A stretch of 64,000 bases of DNA from Paenibacillus taichungensis (GCF_013359905.1 NZ_JABMCC010000108.1:1-64000); one strand, 5' to 3'. Numbered from the stretch's first letter, positions 43,999-52,739 are shown. Numbers and translations are program-made. The notes: a model not told the origin generated them from the letters alone.

Positions 43999-44973
43999 TC
44001 AACACTGCTTCATGCACTGTTTCAGTGTCATTGCCGTCTCGTGCCACTGGTTCCGCAGCTGTTCCTCCGGCCATACACAGTCTGCACTTCTCAGATCCCC
44101 ATCAATCAGACGCAGCATCCAGAGCGAGAATACAATGGCATATGCACGGTACCACCTTTTAAAAGAAACCCGTTCAACCTGAACGCTATGGCGTTCCAGC
44201 CCGTCCAGATAAACATCGATAATCTGCTCCCGCAGCTCAGGCGTAACGGTTCTCGGGAACAGCGGATGCGATAGATCTACCAGATGATATACGTCCCAGA
44301 GAGCCGTATTCAGATGCGCATGCTCCCAATCGATAATCACCAGCCTGCCATTCACATCCGCCATGTTGCCGGGATGAAGATCTCCGTGACACAAGACACG
44401 AGGTAACTCCTCCTCTGCTGTATGGATTAGCGAGGAGATGTTGTGCCAATCCGATGGTGACAGCGAGACCTCCAGCTTGGACAACAAATCAGCGGTGGAT
44501 TCCTTTTGCCCAAGCAGATCATCCAGTATGTCCCGAATTGGCGGTTTCTGACCCACCCGGGGCAGCTCACCCCAATCAGCAACAGATAAGGAGTGCCACT
44601 CCGCCATATGTACAGCAGCAGCCAGCATCGTCTCTTTCCGCGAATCATGCACCAGTTCGCCCAGATCCTCATAGATGATCCAGCTCTGTTCCGCGTTAAT
44701 TTCACGGTCTGATGCAGCAATTAGCGCTGGATAAATAGGCGGCAATACAGACAGCACATACTGGGACATCCATTGTTCACGTCCATGTTGTGCAGGATTG
44801 GTTAGCGGTTTAAAAATATAACTTTCCCCGGTACGAACAGTGAAACGCTCCACATATTTACCATTCATGCCTTTGTAGAGCCTTTCTCTGCTTGTTACAT
44901 ATTGTTCATTTAACGTCCCTTCGGGAGTCACCCAGCGATGCGCCTGCACGTCTTCATTCACGCCATTCACCAT
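43999..44973 (-). CDS. Aminoglycoside phosphotransferase/choline kinase-fold protein
   Basis: 324 aa. The catalytic and metal motifs of the APH fold are present: CHGDLHPGNMADVNG (catalytic Asp) and LVIIDWEHAHLN (metal-binding Asp). The family phosphorylates small molecules (aminoglycosides, choline, sugars). There is no sign of a resistance-type aminoglycoside site, so the substrate is open. It is followed in 27 bp by a glycosyltransferase, with which it probably forms an operon; its start lies 222 bp from the divergent tetR gene. Confidence 0.82.
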   Translation of the reverse strand: MVNGVNEDVQAHRWVTPEGTLNEQYVTSRERLYKGMNGKYVERFTVRTGESYIFKPLTNPAQHGREQWMSQYVLSVLPPIYPALIAASDREINAEQSWIIYEDLGELVHDSRKETMLAAAVHMAEWHSLSVADWGELPRVGQKPPIRDILDDLLGQKESTADLLSKLEVSLSPSDWHNISSLIHTAEEELPRVLCHGDLHPGNMADVNGRLVIIDWEHAHLNTALWDVYHLVDLSHPLFPRTVTPELREQIIDVYLDGLERHSVQVERVSFKRWYRAYAIVFSLWMLRLIDGDLRSADCVWPEEQLRNQWHETAMTLKQCMKQC

Positions 44974-45160
44974 CCATTTCGTTCCCCAGACCTGGAGCTG
45001 GCGCCGCTGATGTTTGCCTTTGCAGCCCTACTTCTATCCAAGCTCCTTTGCCCGTCTATCCGTTATTATTTCTATCCATCATACGTTGCCGTTCATAAGC
45101 CTGCAAGCTTTGAGCGAAAGCACTTTTCCTAGCGTTAAATAAGAGATTCTGAAATGGCAG

Positions 45161-45195
45161 TTGCAATTTAGTTAGTAATCACTTACTATACAATC
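45161..45195 (+). promoter_or_regulatory. Promoter and operator of the TetR gene, probably leaderless
   Basis: TTGCAA (45161-45166), a 17-bp spacer and TACTAT (45184-45189) place the transcription start at about the A of the tetR ATG (45196); there is no ribosome site, so the mRNA is probably leaderless. The motif TTAGT-N8-ACTAT (45172-45189) overlaps the spacer and -10 and resembles the site in front of the next gene. Confidence 0.6.
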
Positions 45196-45792
45196 ATGAA
45201 GAACAAACCTCATGTAGACAGCAAAAAGAAAGACATCCTACAAGCGGCGATGCGCTTGTTTGCAACCAAAGGCGTTGACGGCATTTCCGTCAAAGAGATC
45301 GGTGACGCCGCCGGAGTAACGGATGCGGCGATCTACAAACATTTTAAAAACAAAGATGCCGTTGCCCTTGAGGCCTTCACCCAATATTGCGCAGACTATA
45401 CCGCCCTGATTGACGGGTATGTTCGCCAGGAGGGCCCGGTGCTTGAACGCTTCCGACAACTGATTACCGAAGTTCTCCACCTGCATGATGAAGATCCCTA
45501 CGGACTGCTGCTGATTTCACAAAATCATGAGATTTTCATTGAAGCTGGAAGCAGTGAGGATTACCGCCAACCGCTGGATGCGTTGATTGATCTAATCGAT
45601 CAGGGGATTATGCGAGGTGAACTGCCCGCTCAGGATTCACGGCTCACGGCCGTTCTGGTCATTGGTGCCATTACGCGCCTGGCCGTATCCAGTATGCAAG
45701 GTGAACTGCCGGAGCTGCTTGTTCCATACACCGGAGAAACCGTTCACCGACTTGCGTTGATGTTGGGCCAGGTAACAGCTGAGCTCGGATAA
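45196..45792 (+). CDS. TetR-family regulator
   Basis: 198 aa. N-terminal helix-turn-helix: AAMRLFATKGVDGISVKEIG then VTDAAIYKHFKNKDAVALEA; the rest is the helical ligand-binding domain. No Shine-Dalgarno is visible before ATG 45196. A motif shared with the promoter of the flavodoxin-fold gene downstream suggests that it represses itself and that gene. Followed by a rho-independent terminator. Confidence 0.9.
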   Translation: MKNKPHVDSKKKDILQAAMRLFATKGVDGISVKEIGDAAGVTDAAIYKHFKNKDAVALEAFTQYCADYTALIDGYVRQEGPVLERFRQLITEVLHLHDEDPYGLLLISQNHEIFIEAGSSEDYRQPLDALIDLIDQGIMRGELPAQDSRLTAVLVIGAITRLAVSSMQGELPELLVPYTGETVHRLALMLGQVTAELG

Positions 45793-45919
45793 CACCCGAT
45801 GGATTGCATCTCTAATTCGTTCCGATCAGACAGGCAATAATCATTGGTAATTGGTATAAGTTTTCACCTATATACAAGATCGGCTTCATCCAGCTTCAGG
45901 ATATTCCTGAATGTTCACC

Positions 45920-45944
45920 AGGTCATTCGTGACCTTTTCTTTTT
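45920..45944 (+). terminator. Terminator after tetR
   Basis: AGGTCA-TTCG-TGACCT followed by TTTCTTTTT; a compact perfect stem 128 bp after the tetR stop. Confidence 0.8.
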
Positions 45945-45954
45945 GCACATGAGG

Positions 45955-45972
45955 TTAGTGTTCATTAACTAA
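45955..45972 (+). promoter_or_regulatory. TetR-type operator before the oxidoreductase gene
   Basis: TTAGTGTTCATTAACTAA: a TTAGT-N8-ACTAA inverted repeat, matching the tetR promoter site TTAGTAATCACTTACTAT at 13 of 18 positions. It lies 24 bp upstream of the ATG of the oxidoreductase gene. Confidence 0.6.
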
Positions 45973-45995
45973 AATAGTCAGGACGTGTCATTATT

Positions 45996-46574
45996 ATGAA
46001 GAAAATATTAATTATCCAAGGCAACCCCGTCTCCCCAAGTTACAATGGCGCAATCGCCGAAGCTTATCGTAAAGGCGCTGTGCAGGCAGGTGCCGAGGTT
46101 CGCATGATTACCCTGAACGAACTGGAGTTCAACATGAATTTAGAGGGAGGCTATCGTAATAAACTGCCGCTCGAACCGGACTTACTGGAAGCCCAAGAGG
46201 CGATTAAATGGGCAGAGCATCTCGTATGGGTGTTTCCGATTTGGTGGGGAGGACCACCAGCTTTGTTCAAAGGATTCATCGACCGCATCTTCATGCCAGG
46301 CTATGCCTTCAAGTATCACAAAGGGAAACTTTTCCCGGATCAACTGCTCAAAGGTCGCACCGCACGCATGATCACCACCATGGATGGTCCGAACTGGTAC
46401 TACAAATGGTTCCAGGGTGAACCTGCACACAAAATGATGAAGATCTCCACCTTTGCTCTGACAGGCATCAAACCTGTACGCATAACACCTGTAGATCTGG
46501 TGGGCAAACAGTCCGAGGAACAGAGAAAGAAATGGCTGGAGAAAATTGAGCAGCTTGGACGGAAATTGGGGTAA
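45996..46574 (+). CDS. NAD(P)H-dependent oxidoreductase, flavodoxin fold
   Basis: 192 aa. FMN-binding flavodoxin-like fold of the quinone reductase/YwrO group: IIQGNPVSPSYNGAIAEAYR at the phosphate-binding loop, LVWVFPIWWGGPPALFKGFI in the isoalloxazine loop, and GRTARMITTMDGPNWYYKWF. It reduces quinones or nitro/azo compounds with two electrons, protecting against electrophiles. A site like that of the tetR gene precedes it. No clear ribosome site is visible directly before ATG 45996 (the preceding bases are AGGACGTGTC). Confidence 0.88.
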   Translation: MKKILIIQGNPVSPSYNGAIAEAYRKGAVQAGAEVRMITLNELEFNMNLEGGYRNKLPLEPDLLEAQEAIKWAEHLVWVFPIWWGGPPALFKGFIDRIFMPGYAFKYHKGKLFPDQLLKGRTARMITTMDGPNWYYKWFQGEPAHKMMKISTFALTGIKPVRITPVDLVGKQSEEQRKKWLEKIEQLGRKLG

Positions 46575-46692
46575 AAAAATTAACTCGTTCTTGAAGGGAT
46601 CTTCATATAATGTTATCACTAAATTAAATAATATATTCACCTAACAATTTATAGTCGATACTATCTGCATTTAATAGAAAGAAATTAAACTT

Positions 46693-46741
46693 AACCAAAA
46701 AAGATACTGCGTGCATAAGCACAGCAGTATCTTTTTTGGTT
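46693..46741. terminator. Strong bidirectional terminator
   Basis: AACCAAAAAAGATACTGC and GCAGTATCTTTTTTGGTT are a perfect 18-bp inverted repeat; the loop itself contains GTGC-ATAA-GCAC. It separates the oxidoreductase and the convergent GH113 gene. Confidence 0.9.
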
Positions 46742-46785
46742 AATAAACGCTGTTCAAGTAGATGGGATAACTCAACTAATACAGA

Positions 46786-47733
46786 CTAGGCTTTCACGGC
46801 AATGCCTTCATAGAACCGACGAATGACCTTCTCGGCTGGTTTACCGTAAACTCCGTATCCATCATCGTTCAGGGCATCCTTCTCTTGATGCAGATGCGCG
46901 CTCCAGTCCCACAGACCAAATCCGCGTACCCACTCCCTCTTGCTTGCATGACGGAACATGGCTTCATAGAACTGCTCCTGCTCCTCCGCGCTGACCGCAC
47001 CTTCTAACCCCCAGTCATTCGGCACCTGTGCCGATCCACTACGGCTAGGACAGCCCGCTTCTGCGAAGAAAAAAGGTTTGCCGTAGGGTGCAATGACCTG
47101 TTCAATCCGATCCAGCTGCGCCTCCCAATCCCCAATCGGATAGTAACCGCTGGAGGAAATGACGTCTACGGCATCCCACCATTTCACTTGCCCTTCCTGA
47201 TACTTGTCGGTGTTGTAGGATACTAGCCCGGAATACACTTCACGCACTCCCGCGATGACCTCGCGCCATTCCTCGCTCCGACGCTCAGACTGCACCATCT
47301 CACAGCCCACGATGAACATCTCGCATTTCTCTCGCTCTGCAATGGCTGCATAATGCTTCTGATACACGGTATAACTGCGGAACCAGTCTTTCCATTTCGG
47401 CTCACACGGCACATCGATATCAAAGAAGTTAATGTGTGCACGCCATGTGCCATCGGTGCAATTGACGGTTGGTTTCAGAATGACCCGCAGTCCGAGCGTA
47501 CGGGCATAACGGATCATATCCACCAATTCATCGTCTTCCACCATATGTTCACCCTCATATTTGACTTCTACAGCCTGCGGATGATCCTGATGTGCCGCCA
47601 GTGCAAAAATAACATGCGAACTGCCAGTGCGTTCAGCCATCAGACGCAAGGATTCTTTCGCTTCCGGCTTGCGGAAGTCTCCCCTGCCACTCATCCAGCC
47701 AAATGTAAATCCCTTGATGTATTCCATATGCAT
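46786..47733 (-). CDS. GH113-type glycoside hydrolase (beta-mannanase/mannosidase)
   Basis: 315 aa, TIM-barrel. The GH113-like acid/base Glu is in MFIVGCEMVQSE and the nucleophile Glu in KPFFFAEAGCPSRSG; other aromatic residues of the sugar cleft are in SSSGYYPIGDWEAQL. There is no signal peptide, so it would cleave imported beta-mannooligosaccharides. The start ATG 47733 is 12 bases after AAGGGG; TTG 47757 and ATG 47727 are alternatives. It is the downstream end of the mannooligosaccharide locus. A repeat element lies in front of it. Confidence 0.8.
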   Translation of the reverse strand: MHMEYIKGFTFGWMSGRGDFRKPEAKESLRLMAERTGSSHVIFALAAHQDHPQAVEVKYEGEHMVEDDELVDMIRYARTLGLRVILKPTVNCTDGTWRAHINFFDIDVPCEPKWKDWFRSYTVYQKHYAAIAEREKCEMFIVGCEMVQSERRSEEWREVIAGVREVYSGLVSYNTDKYQEGQVKWWDAVDVISSSGYYPIGDWEAQLDRIEQVIAPYGKPFFFAEAGCPSRSGSAQVPNDWGLEGAVSAEEQEQFYEAMFRHASKREWVRGFGLWDWSAHLHQEKDALNDDGYGVYGKPAEKVIRRFYEGIAVKA

Positions 47734-47813
47734 TGTTCCGTAATGCCCCTTTTTCAATTAATGTAAAATGAATGACCGAATGTATACACGTCCAACTACG
47801 ATTGCAGTACCAT

Positions 47814-47899
47814 CTTCCGATCGCCGTTATCCCCAGATTTTTTGAATCTCTGATGAAAGGGGAAATCCGAGGATAAATGTGAACACTTCGTTTCTTCAG
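47814..47899 (-). repeat. Copy 1 of a dispersed intergenic repeat
   Basis: 86 bp that match, with some changes, 49080-49169. Shared parts: CTTCCGATCGCCGTTATCC, CCAGATTTTTT, ATGAAAGGGGAAA, GATAAATG/ TATAAATG and CGTTTCTYCAG. It lies between GH113 and GH130 genes in the same orientation as copy 2. Confidence 0.8.
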
Positions 47900-47962
47900 A
47901 TCAGTTCTGCACTCTCCGTTATTGTGTAAATTCCAGATTTATCTAAAATTGTTTCACTTCAA

Positions 47963-49000
47963 TTATAATATTCCTTCCTCACGGTCTCCGGCAATGACTT
48001 CATCAGTCTCGATGACATAGTTCACGATTTCTTCGACAGTGGTATAAGCGACTCCAACGTATGTGTCGGCTGCACCGTAATAAATGGCGATTCGTCCTGT
48101 CTCCGCATCATGCAATGTGGCACATGGGAATACGACATTGTCTACAAACCCTTGCTCCTCATACCATTTTTCCGGTGTCAGTACGAAGTTCGAGGAACGA
48201 TATTTCACTTTCGATGGCTCATCCAGATCCAGAATGACCGCACCCATGCTATAAACAAAATCATTGCACGTACCCGTTACGCCGTGGTAGAACATCAGCC
48301 AGCCTTCGGACGTTTCAATCGGTGCCGGACCGCCGCCAATCTTGACCGATTGCCACCAGCCCTGACCACCTTTGCTCATGACATGACGGTGCTTGCCCCA
48401 GTACACGAGATCCGGACTTTCGCTCAGAAAAATGTCCCCGAACGGCGTATGTCCGCTGTCGCTTGGTCTGGACAACATTACATAGTTATCATTGATTTTG
48501 CGTGGAAACAACACCCCATTGCGGTTGAACGGCAGCATCGGATTTTCAAGACGTACAAACGTTTTGAAATCTTCCGTCTTGGCCAACCCCAGCGCTGCAC
48601 CGTAAAAATCGGTACACCAGATGATGTAATACGTATCTTCCACTTTCACCAGACGTGGGTCGTATGCATAGTTCGGCATGAAGGGATCGCCCTTTTCGTC
48701 CACAAAGGCGATACGTTCCTCTTCAATCGTCCATGATAATCCATCCTCACTCGACCCCATGTGCAGGTGTGGACGTCCATTAATGGTTTCTGCGCGGAAT
48801 ACTCCGATGAATTTCCCTTCATAAGGAATCACTGCACTGTTGAAAATACGGGCAATTCCCTTGACCGGGTTACGAGGCACAATCGGATTCGCGGAGTGTC
48901 TCCATACCGGACCTTCCGTGCCCTCCGGTTTATCCTCCCAAGGCATATTCGGCAATGCATCCCCAACAATGTGTACGTTTTTCGTACCAACAACTGTCAT
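47963..49000 (-). CDS. GH130 beta-mannoside phosphorylase (mannooligosaccharide type)
   Basis: 345 aa, five-bladed beta-propeller. GH130 features: RIFNSAVIPYEGKFIGVFRA, DPRLVKVEDTYYIIWCTD with the catalytic Asp, GGGPAPIETSEGWLMFYHGV, YYGAADTYVGVAYTTV. Enzymes of this type phosphorolyse beta-1,4-mannosyl bonds to mannose 1-phosphate, saving ATP. There is no signal peptide. ATG 49000 follows GGGAG at ten bases. It differs from the second GH130 of the locus (394 aa), so the two likely act on longer oligosaccharides and on mannosylglucose respectively. Confidence 0.85.
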   Translation of the reverse strand: MTVVGTKNVHIVGDALPNMPWEDKPEGTEGPVWRHSANPIVPRNPVKGIARIFNSAVIPYEGKFIGVFRAETINGRPHLHMGSSEDGLSWTIEEERIAFVDEKGDPFMPNYAYDPRLVKVEDTYYIIWCTDFYGAALGLAKTEDFKTFVRLENPMLPFNRNGVLFPRKINDNYVMLSRPSDSGHTPFGDIFLSESPDLVYWGKHRHVMSKGGQGWWQSVKIGGGPAPIETSEGWLMFYHGVTGTCNDFVYSMGAVILDLDEPSKVKYRSSNFVLTPEKWYEEQGFVDNVVFPCATLHDAETGRIAIYYGAADTYVGVAYTTVEEIVNYVIETDEVIAGDREEGIL

Positions 49001-49079
49001 CGTTTCATTTCTCCCTTCGGTTAGGCTATATGAAATGAATACTTAAAATTACACGAGTCCACTCCGATGACAGAACAAC

Positions 49080-49169
49080 CTTCCGATCGCCGTTATCCCC
49101 AGATTTTTTTTGATCCCCTTATGAAAGGGGAAAAATACGGTTATAAATGCGACCACTCCGTTTCTCCAG
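49080..49169 (-). repeat. Copy 2 of a dispersed intergenic repeat
   Basis: 90 bp, near-copy of 47814-47899, located between the GH130 gene and the permease gene. On the minus strand it contains CCCCTTTCATAAGGGG, a small hairpin not preserved in copy 1. Confidence 0.8.
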
Positions 49170-49233
49170 CTTTTTTCTGTCCTCTTCGCTCCTGTGTATT
49201 CTCATATGCATTTCATATAGCCTTTTGTTTTTT

Positions 49234-50073
49234 TTATTTAACAGAGCCTTGTGCGAAGCCGTTGTAGATGTACTTCTGTAGCAGCAGGAAGATGATCATC
49301 GTTGGAATGATGGCAATCATAATCCCTGCGCTGATAACCTCCCACTGTGATCCGAACGGCCCCTTGAATTTGAAAAGAGCCGTGGATATGACCTGCAAGT
49401 CTGTCTTGGGCATATACAGGAATGGTGTGTAAAAATCGTTGTAGATGTTGACACCCTTCACGATAATGACCGTTACAATCGCCGGTTTCAGGAGTGGCAG
49501 AATGATTCTCCAATAGATCGTGAAGTAGGAGGCACCGTCAAGCATGGCCGATTCATCCAGTGCGTTCGAGATGGAACCCAGGAATTGCAGGAAGATATAT
49601 ACCGCGATGATATCTGTACCGAGGTACATCACAATGGCTGCCCAACGGGTATTGAACAGGTCGAGCGCATTGATGATCTGGAATGTAGCGACTTGCGTCG
49701 TCACACTTGGAATGAGGGTAGCGAGCAGAAATGCGGCGACCATGATCTTTTTACCTTTGAATTTGAAACGATCCAGCACATACGCGATCATGGAACCCGT
49801 CAAAGTGGCACCCACGATGGAGATGATCAGGATGATAATTGTATTTTTGAAACCGACCAGCATGTTGCCGTCCACAAAAGCCTTGGTATAGTTCGCAAAG
49901 TTCAGCCAATTGGCTGGTGGGGCAAGCGGACTGCTGGTCGCGTACTCTGCATTGGTTTTGAGCGATGCAAACAGCACCACAACAATGGGTACAAGCGCAA
50001 TGAACGCTGCGAGAATGAGTGAAGCATATTTAAATATGCTCGCTAGGGTGTATTTGAATGATTGCACGTTCAT
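49234..50073 (-). CDS. Carbohydrate ABC importer permease (MalG type), mannooligosaccharide locus
   Basis: 279 aa, six membrane segments, EAA loop ALDESAMLDGASYFTIYWRI and C-terminus YNGFAQGSVK. It overlaps the preceding permease by four bases (ATGA), giving translational coupling. Part of the importer binding protein, MalF-type, MalG-type; no ATPase is encoded here. Confidence 0.92.
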   Translation of the reverse strand: MNVQSFKYTLASIFKYASLILAAFIALVPIVVVLFASLKTNAEYATSSPLAPPANWLNFANYTKAFVDGNMLVGFKNTIIILIISIVGATLTGSMIAYVLDRFKFKGKKIMVAAFLLATLIPSVTTQVATFQIINALDLFNTRWAAIVMYLGTDIIAVYIFLQFLGSISNALDESAMLDGASYFTIYWRIILPLLKPAIVTVIIVKGVNIYNDFYTPFLYMPKTDLQVISTALFKFKGPFGSQWEVISAGIMIAIIPTMIIFLLLQKYIYNGFAQGSVK

Positions 50074-50957
50074 TCCTCCCCTTTCATGGTGACACGCTGA
50101 ACCAGCGTAACAAGAATGACAATAAACAGCAGCACAACAGCCATTGCTGACGCCAAGCCCAGCTTGCCGTACTTAAATGCCAAGTGAACGGTTTGAATCA
50201 CAAACGTCTCACTGCCGTTGGAACCATCCGTCATAATGTATGGAATATCGAACGCACTGATTGCGCCGCTAATCGCCAAAATCAGGTTGAGCTGCAGGAT
50301 ACGCGTAATGCTCGGCAGGATGATATGGCGGAACTGCTGCCAGCGATTGGCCCCGTCAATATCTGACGCTTCATAGACATCTTTTTGGATGGAAGAGATC
50401 GCACCCAGGAAGATAATGAAGTTAAAGCCCATGTATCTCCATACCGATGCGCCTGCGAGTGACACGTTAATAATGTTCGGATTCCCAAGCCAGAGCTGAG
50501 TGTATTGTCCAAGCCCTACGGCCTGCATGAGTGTATCGAGGGTACCATCCGGTTTGAAGAAAAAGAGGAAGATAAATCCGATGGCTACGCCATTTAGCAG
50601 ATAGGGGAAAAACAATATGCCTTTGAAAAAGTTTTTGCCGCGGATTTTGAAGCTCAGAATCGTTGCAAAGTAGAGGGCCAGACCCATTTGTACGAAGGTA
50701 GCCACAAAATAATACAAACTGACAATAAACACTTTAAAATACTCAGGGTCACTGAATATCCGTGTGTAGTTCTCAAATCCGACATAGTCAAACCTTTTGC
50801 TGTATCCGTTCCAATCGGTGAAGCTGTATTTGAACATGTTAATGACAGGTAAATAAGCAAACGTGAACAGCAGTGCCAGCGGAATGATCGAGAAGGCACA
50901 GATGATAAATATGCGTTGCGCTGAGTAGCCCCAATTCGAAATCTTCAAGTATTTCAT
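50070..50957 (-). CDS. Carbohydrate ABC importer permease (MalF type), mannooligosaccharide locus
   Basis: 295 aa, six membrane segments, EAA loop DVYEASDIDGANRWQQFRHI and the motif YIMTDGSNGSETF. ATG 50957 is nine bases after GGAGGT; the upstream GTG overlaps that site. It is separated from the binding-protein gene by 246 bp that contain hairpins and a weak terminator, which would make the permease less abundant than the binding protein. Confidence 0.92.
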   Translation of the reverse strand: MKYLKISNWGYSAQRIFIICAFSIIPLALLFTFAYLPVINMFKYSFTDWNGYSKRFDYVGFENYTRIFSDPEYFKVFIVSLYYFVATFVQMGLALYFATILSFKIRGKNFFKGILFFPYLLNGVAIGFIFLFFFKPDGTLDTLMQAVGLGQYTQLWLGNPNIINVSLAGASVWRYMGFNFIIFLGAISSIQKDVYEASDIDGANRWQQFRHIILPSITRILQLNLILAISGAISAFDIPYIMTDGSNGSETFVIQTVHLAFKYGKLGLASAMAVVLLFIVILVTLVQRVTMKGEE

Positions 50958-51202
50958 GCTCTCCACACCTCCAAGCGGTTCTGCCGCTTTTATATCGAAA
51001 GACTCCCGTCCAAATCACAAATGCCTGAGTAATCAACCACCGAAGGTGGCATTTCACATCCGATATCCTGCATCCAGATGCAAAATGCCGTATAAAAAGG
51101 GGAAATCCTCTCCCCTCAGCCAAGGCGTGGTGCCTCGCTGCATGTCAGCGGTGGTCGGACATAGGTAGCACCTTTACAGATCGACGTATCCCCGCAATCT
51201 GT
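50958..51202 (-). promoter_or_regulatory. Structured spacer between binding protein and permease
   Basis: On the minus strand, GGCATTT and AAATGCC (7 bp) enclose inner GCATC..GATGC, and a third hairpin CCACC-TTC-GGTGG follows. These would be stable RNA structures protecting the upstream part of the mRNA or reducing readthrough. No gene was seen. Confidence 0.5.
51092..51116 (-). terminator. Leaky terminator after the binding-protein gene
   Basis: Minus strand AGGGGA, loop GAGGATT, TCCCCT, then TTTTTA. The six-pair stem is short, so partial readthrough into the permease genes is expected. Confidence 0.55.
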
Positions 51203-52516
51203 TTATTTCGCGACTTCTGTCCGTGCTTTAACCCATTTGTCATTCAGATTCTTCATGATGTCGTCGTACGATTCGCTGCGATTACCGATGGCAGCTTCGA
51301 TAATGCGTTTCTTGAAGTCAGGCTGCCAGAGGCCAATCTCGCCTTCGTTGTCGATTTTGTCAACCAGACCTTCCTGTCCTTCTTTGGCAGGAGTCAGTGT
51401 GGAGAATGTAACGTCATTGTATTGATCCAAAATCGGTGGCAATTCCGCATTTTTGTCTGCGCTCATGCCTCCGCCTTGCTCCACCGCATAGTTTGATATT
51501 GCGAGGAACCAGTCAATCCACGCTTTCGCAGCAGGTTTGTTCTCGCTGTTCACGTTCATGCCGATGTTGTAGTCTGCTGCGAGCGGAACGACCACATCAC
51601 TTGCATTCGTAGGAAATGGCAAGAATCCGATATTATCTGGTGTATCCGTCAAGCCTTGAATTTGGGTAATCGCCCATGATCCAAGCGCCATCGTTGCAAT
51701 TTTCCCGTTCGCCAGATCAGCCTTGGAGCTTTCCCAGTCGGTTGTGGTCGGATCTTTCTCAATCAGGCCACTCTTGGCTGCATCATAAAGCACTTTGTAC
51801 AATTCATAGTGCGGCTTGCCAGCCACAAAGTTTTCATCCGTGTTCGGTTGATCAATGTTTACGTAGTCCACACTGCCTGCAACCGTCGGCAGATCTGCTT
51901 CCCATTGTGTCAAAGCCCAACCGGAGGCATAGTTGGTGTACAGTGGAATCGCGTCTGTATTGTCTTTCACCAGTTGGAGTGCGGCCTGGAATTGCTCAGG
52001 TGTTTTGGGAACTTCCGCAATGCCAGCGTCCTTGAACACCTGCTTGTTATAGATGATGCCGGAGAACGTGATAACGGTTGGAATACCATAGACTTGGCCG
52101 TCAACCATACGTTCTTCAATGGCTGTGTACTTATCTTTCAACTCATCGTACGTGCCCAACGGTTCGAAAAAGTCCGGAATGTCCGCAATCGGTACGCTGG
52201 TGGGGATCATCAGCACGTCACCATAATCTTTGGTGCTCATACGAATCTTCACTTGTCCCTCATAGTCAGCCAGCGCCTGGAAGTTTACTTTGACATCCGG
52301 GTATTCCTTATTGAACTCTGCAGCATAGTCTTTAAATACCGTATCAACAATATCTGTACGCTGCGTGAGAACGGTGATCTCGCCCTTGATATCTGCAGGA
52401 TCTGTACTGATTTCCTCTCCTGCCTGCGAGGATCCACCTCCAGAAGAACATGCTGCGAGCAGAGAAGTGATGAGCAGCATGGTGAGCAGCACCATCCAAC
52501 CTTTGTTTTTATTCAA
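51203..52516 (-). CDS. Carbohydrate ABC importer solute-binding lipoprotein, mannooligosaccharide locus
   Basis: 437 aa. Signal peptide MNKNKGWMVLLTMLLITSLL with lipobox LLAAC, Gly/Ser linker, then a family 1 binding fold (GEITVLTQRTDIVDTVFKDY, GIIYNKQVFKDAGIAEVPKT, IATMALGSWAITQIQ). The start is TTG 52516, nine bases after AAGGGG. Because the operon and the divergent genes all serve beta-mannosides, mannooligosaccharides are the expected ligand (inference). Operators for the LacI regulator lie in the divergent promoter region. Confidence 0.9.
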   Translation of the reverse strand: MNKNKGWMVLLTMLLITSLLAACSSGGGSSQAGEEISTDPADIKGEITVLTQRTDIVDTVFKDYAAEFNKEYPDVKVNFQALADYEGQVKIRMSTKDYGDVLMIPTSVPIADIPDFFEPLGTYDELKDKYTAIEERMVDGQVYGIPTVITFSGIIYNKQVFKDAGIAEVPKTPEQFQAALQLVKDNTDAIPLYTNYASGWALTQWEADLPTVAGSVDYVNIDQPNTDENFVAGKPHYELYKVLYDAAKSGLIEKDPTTTDWESSKADLANGKIATMALGSWAITQIQGLTDTPDNIGFLPFPTNASDVVVPLAADYNIGMNVNSENKPAAKAWIDWFLAISNYAVEQGGGMSADKNAELPPILDQYNDVTFSTLTPAKEGQEGLVDKIDNEGEIGLWQPDFKKRIIEAAIGNRSESYDDIMKNLNDKWVKARTEVAK

Positions 52517-52550
52517 TTGATTTGACCCCTTTCTTAAGTTAATTTAAGTT

Positions 52551-52699
52551 ATCGTTAAGGTTACAAAATGAATTTTATTATGGTAACGCTTACCTGTCAA
52601 TTAAATTATTTATTACTTAACAACAAGTTTTTATCCCCAGACGCGTTGACAATGCTTTTTCCCGATACTAGTATTATAAAATAAGGTTAACGTTAACCT
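52551..52699. promoter_or_regulatory. Divergent promoter with three LacI-type operator candidates
   Basis: AGGTTAACGTTAACCT at 52684-52699 is a perfect 16-bp palindrome; GGTAACGCTTACC at 52582-52594 and TTATCGTTAA at 52550-52559 are related, weaker sites. A plus-strand promoter TTGACA (52646-52651), 17 bp, TAGTAT (52669-52674) lies just upstream of the palindrome, which therefore covers the start of transcription. Confidence 0.75.
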
Positions 52700-52739
52700 A
52701 ATTAAACTTTATCCCTGTACTTTGAAGGAGCGCTCACTT

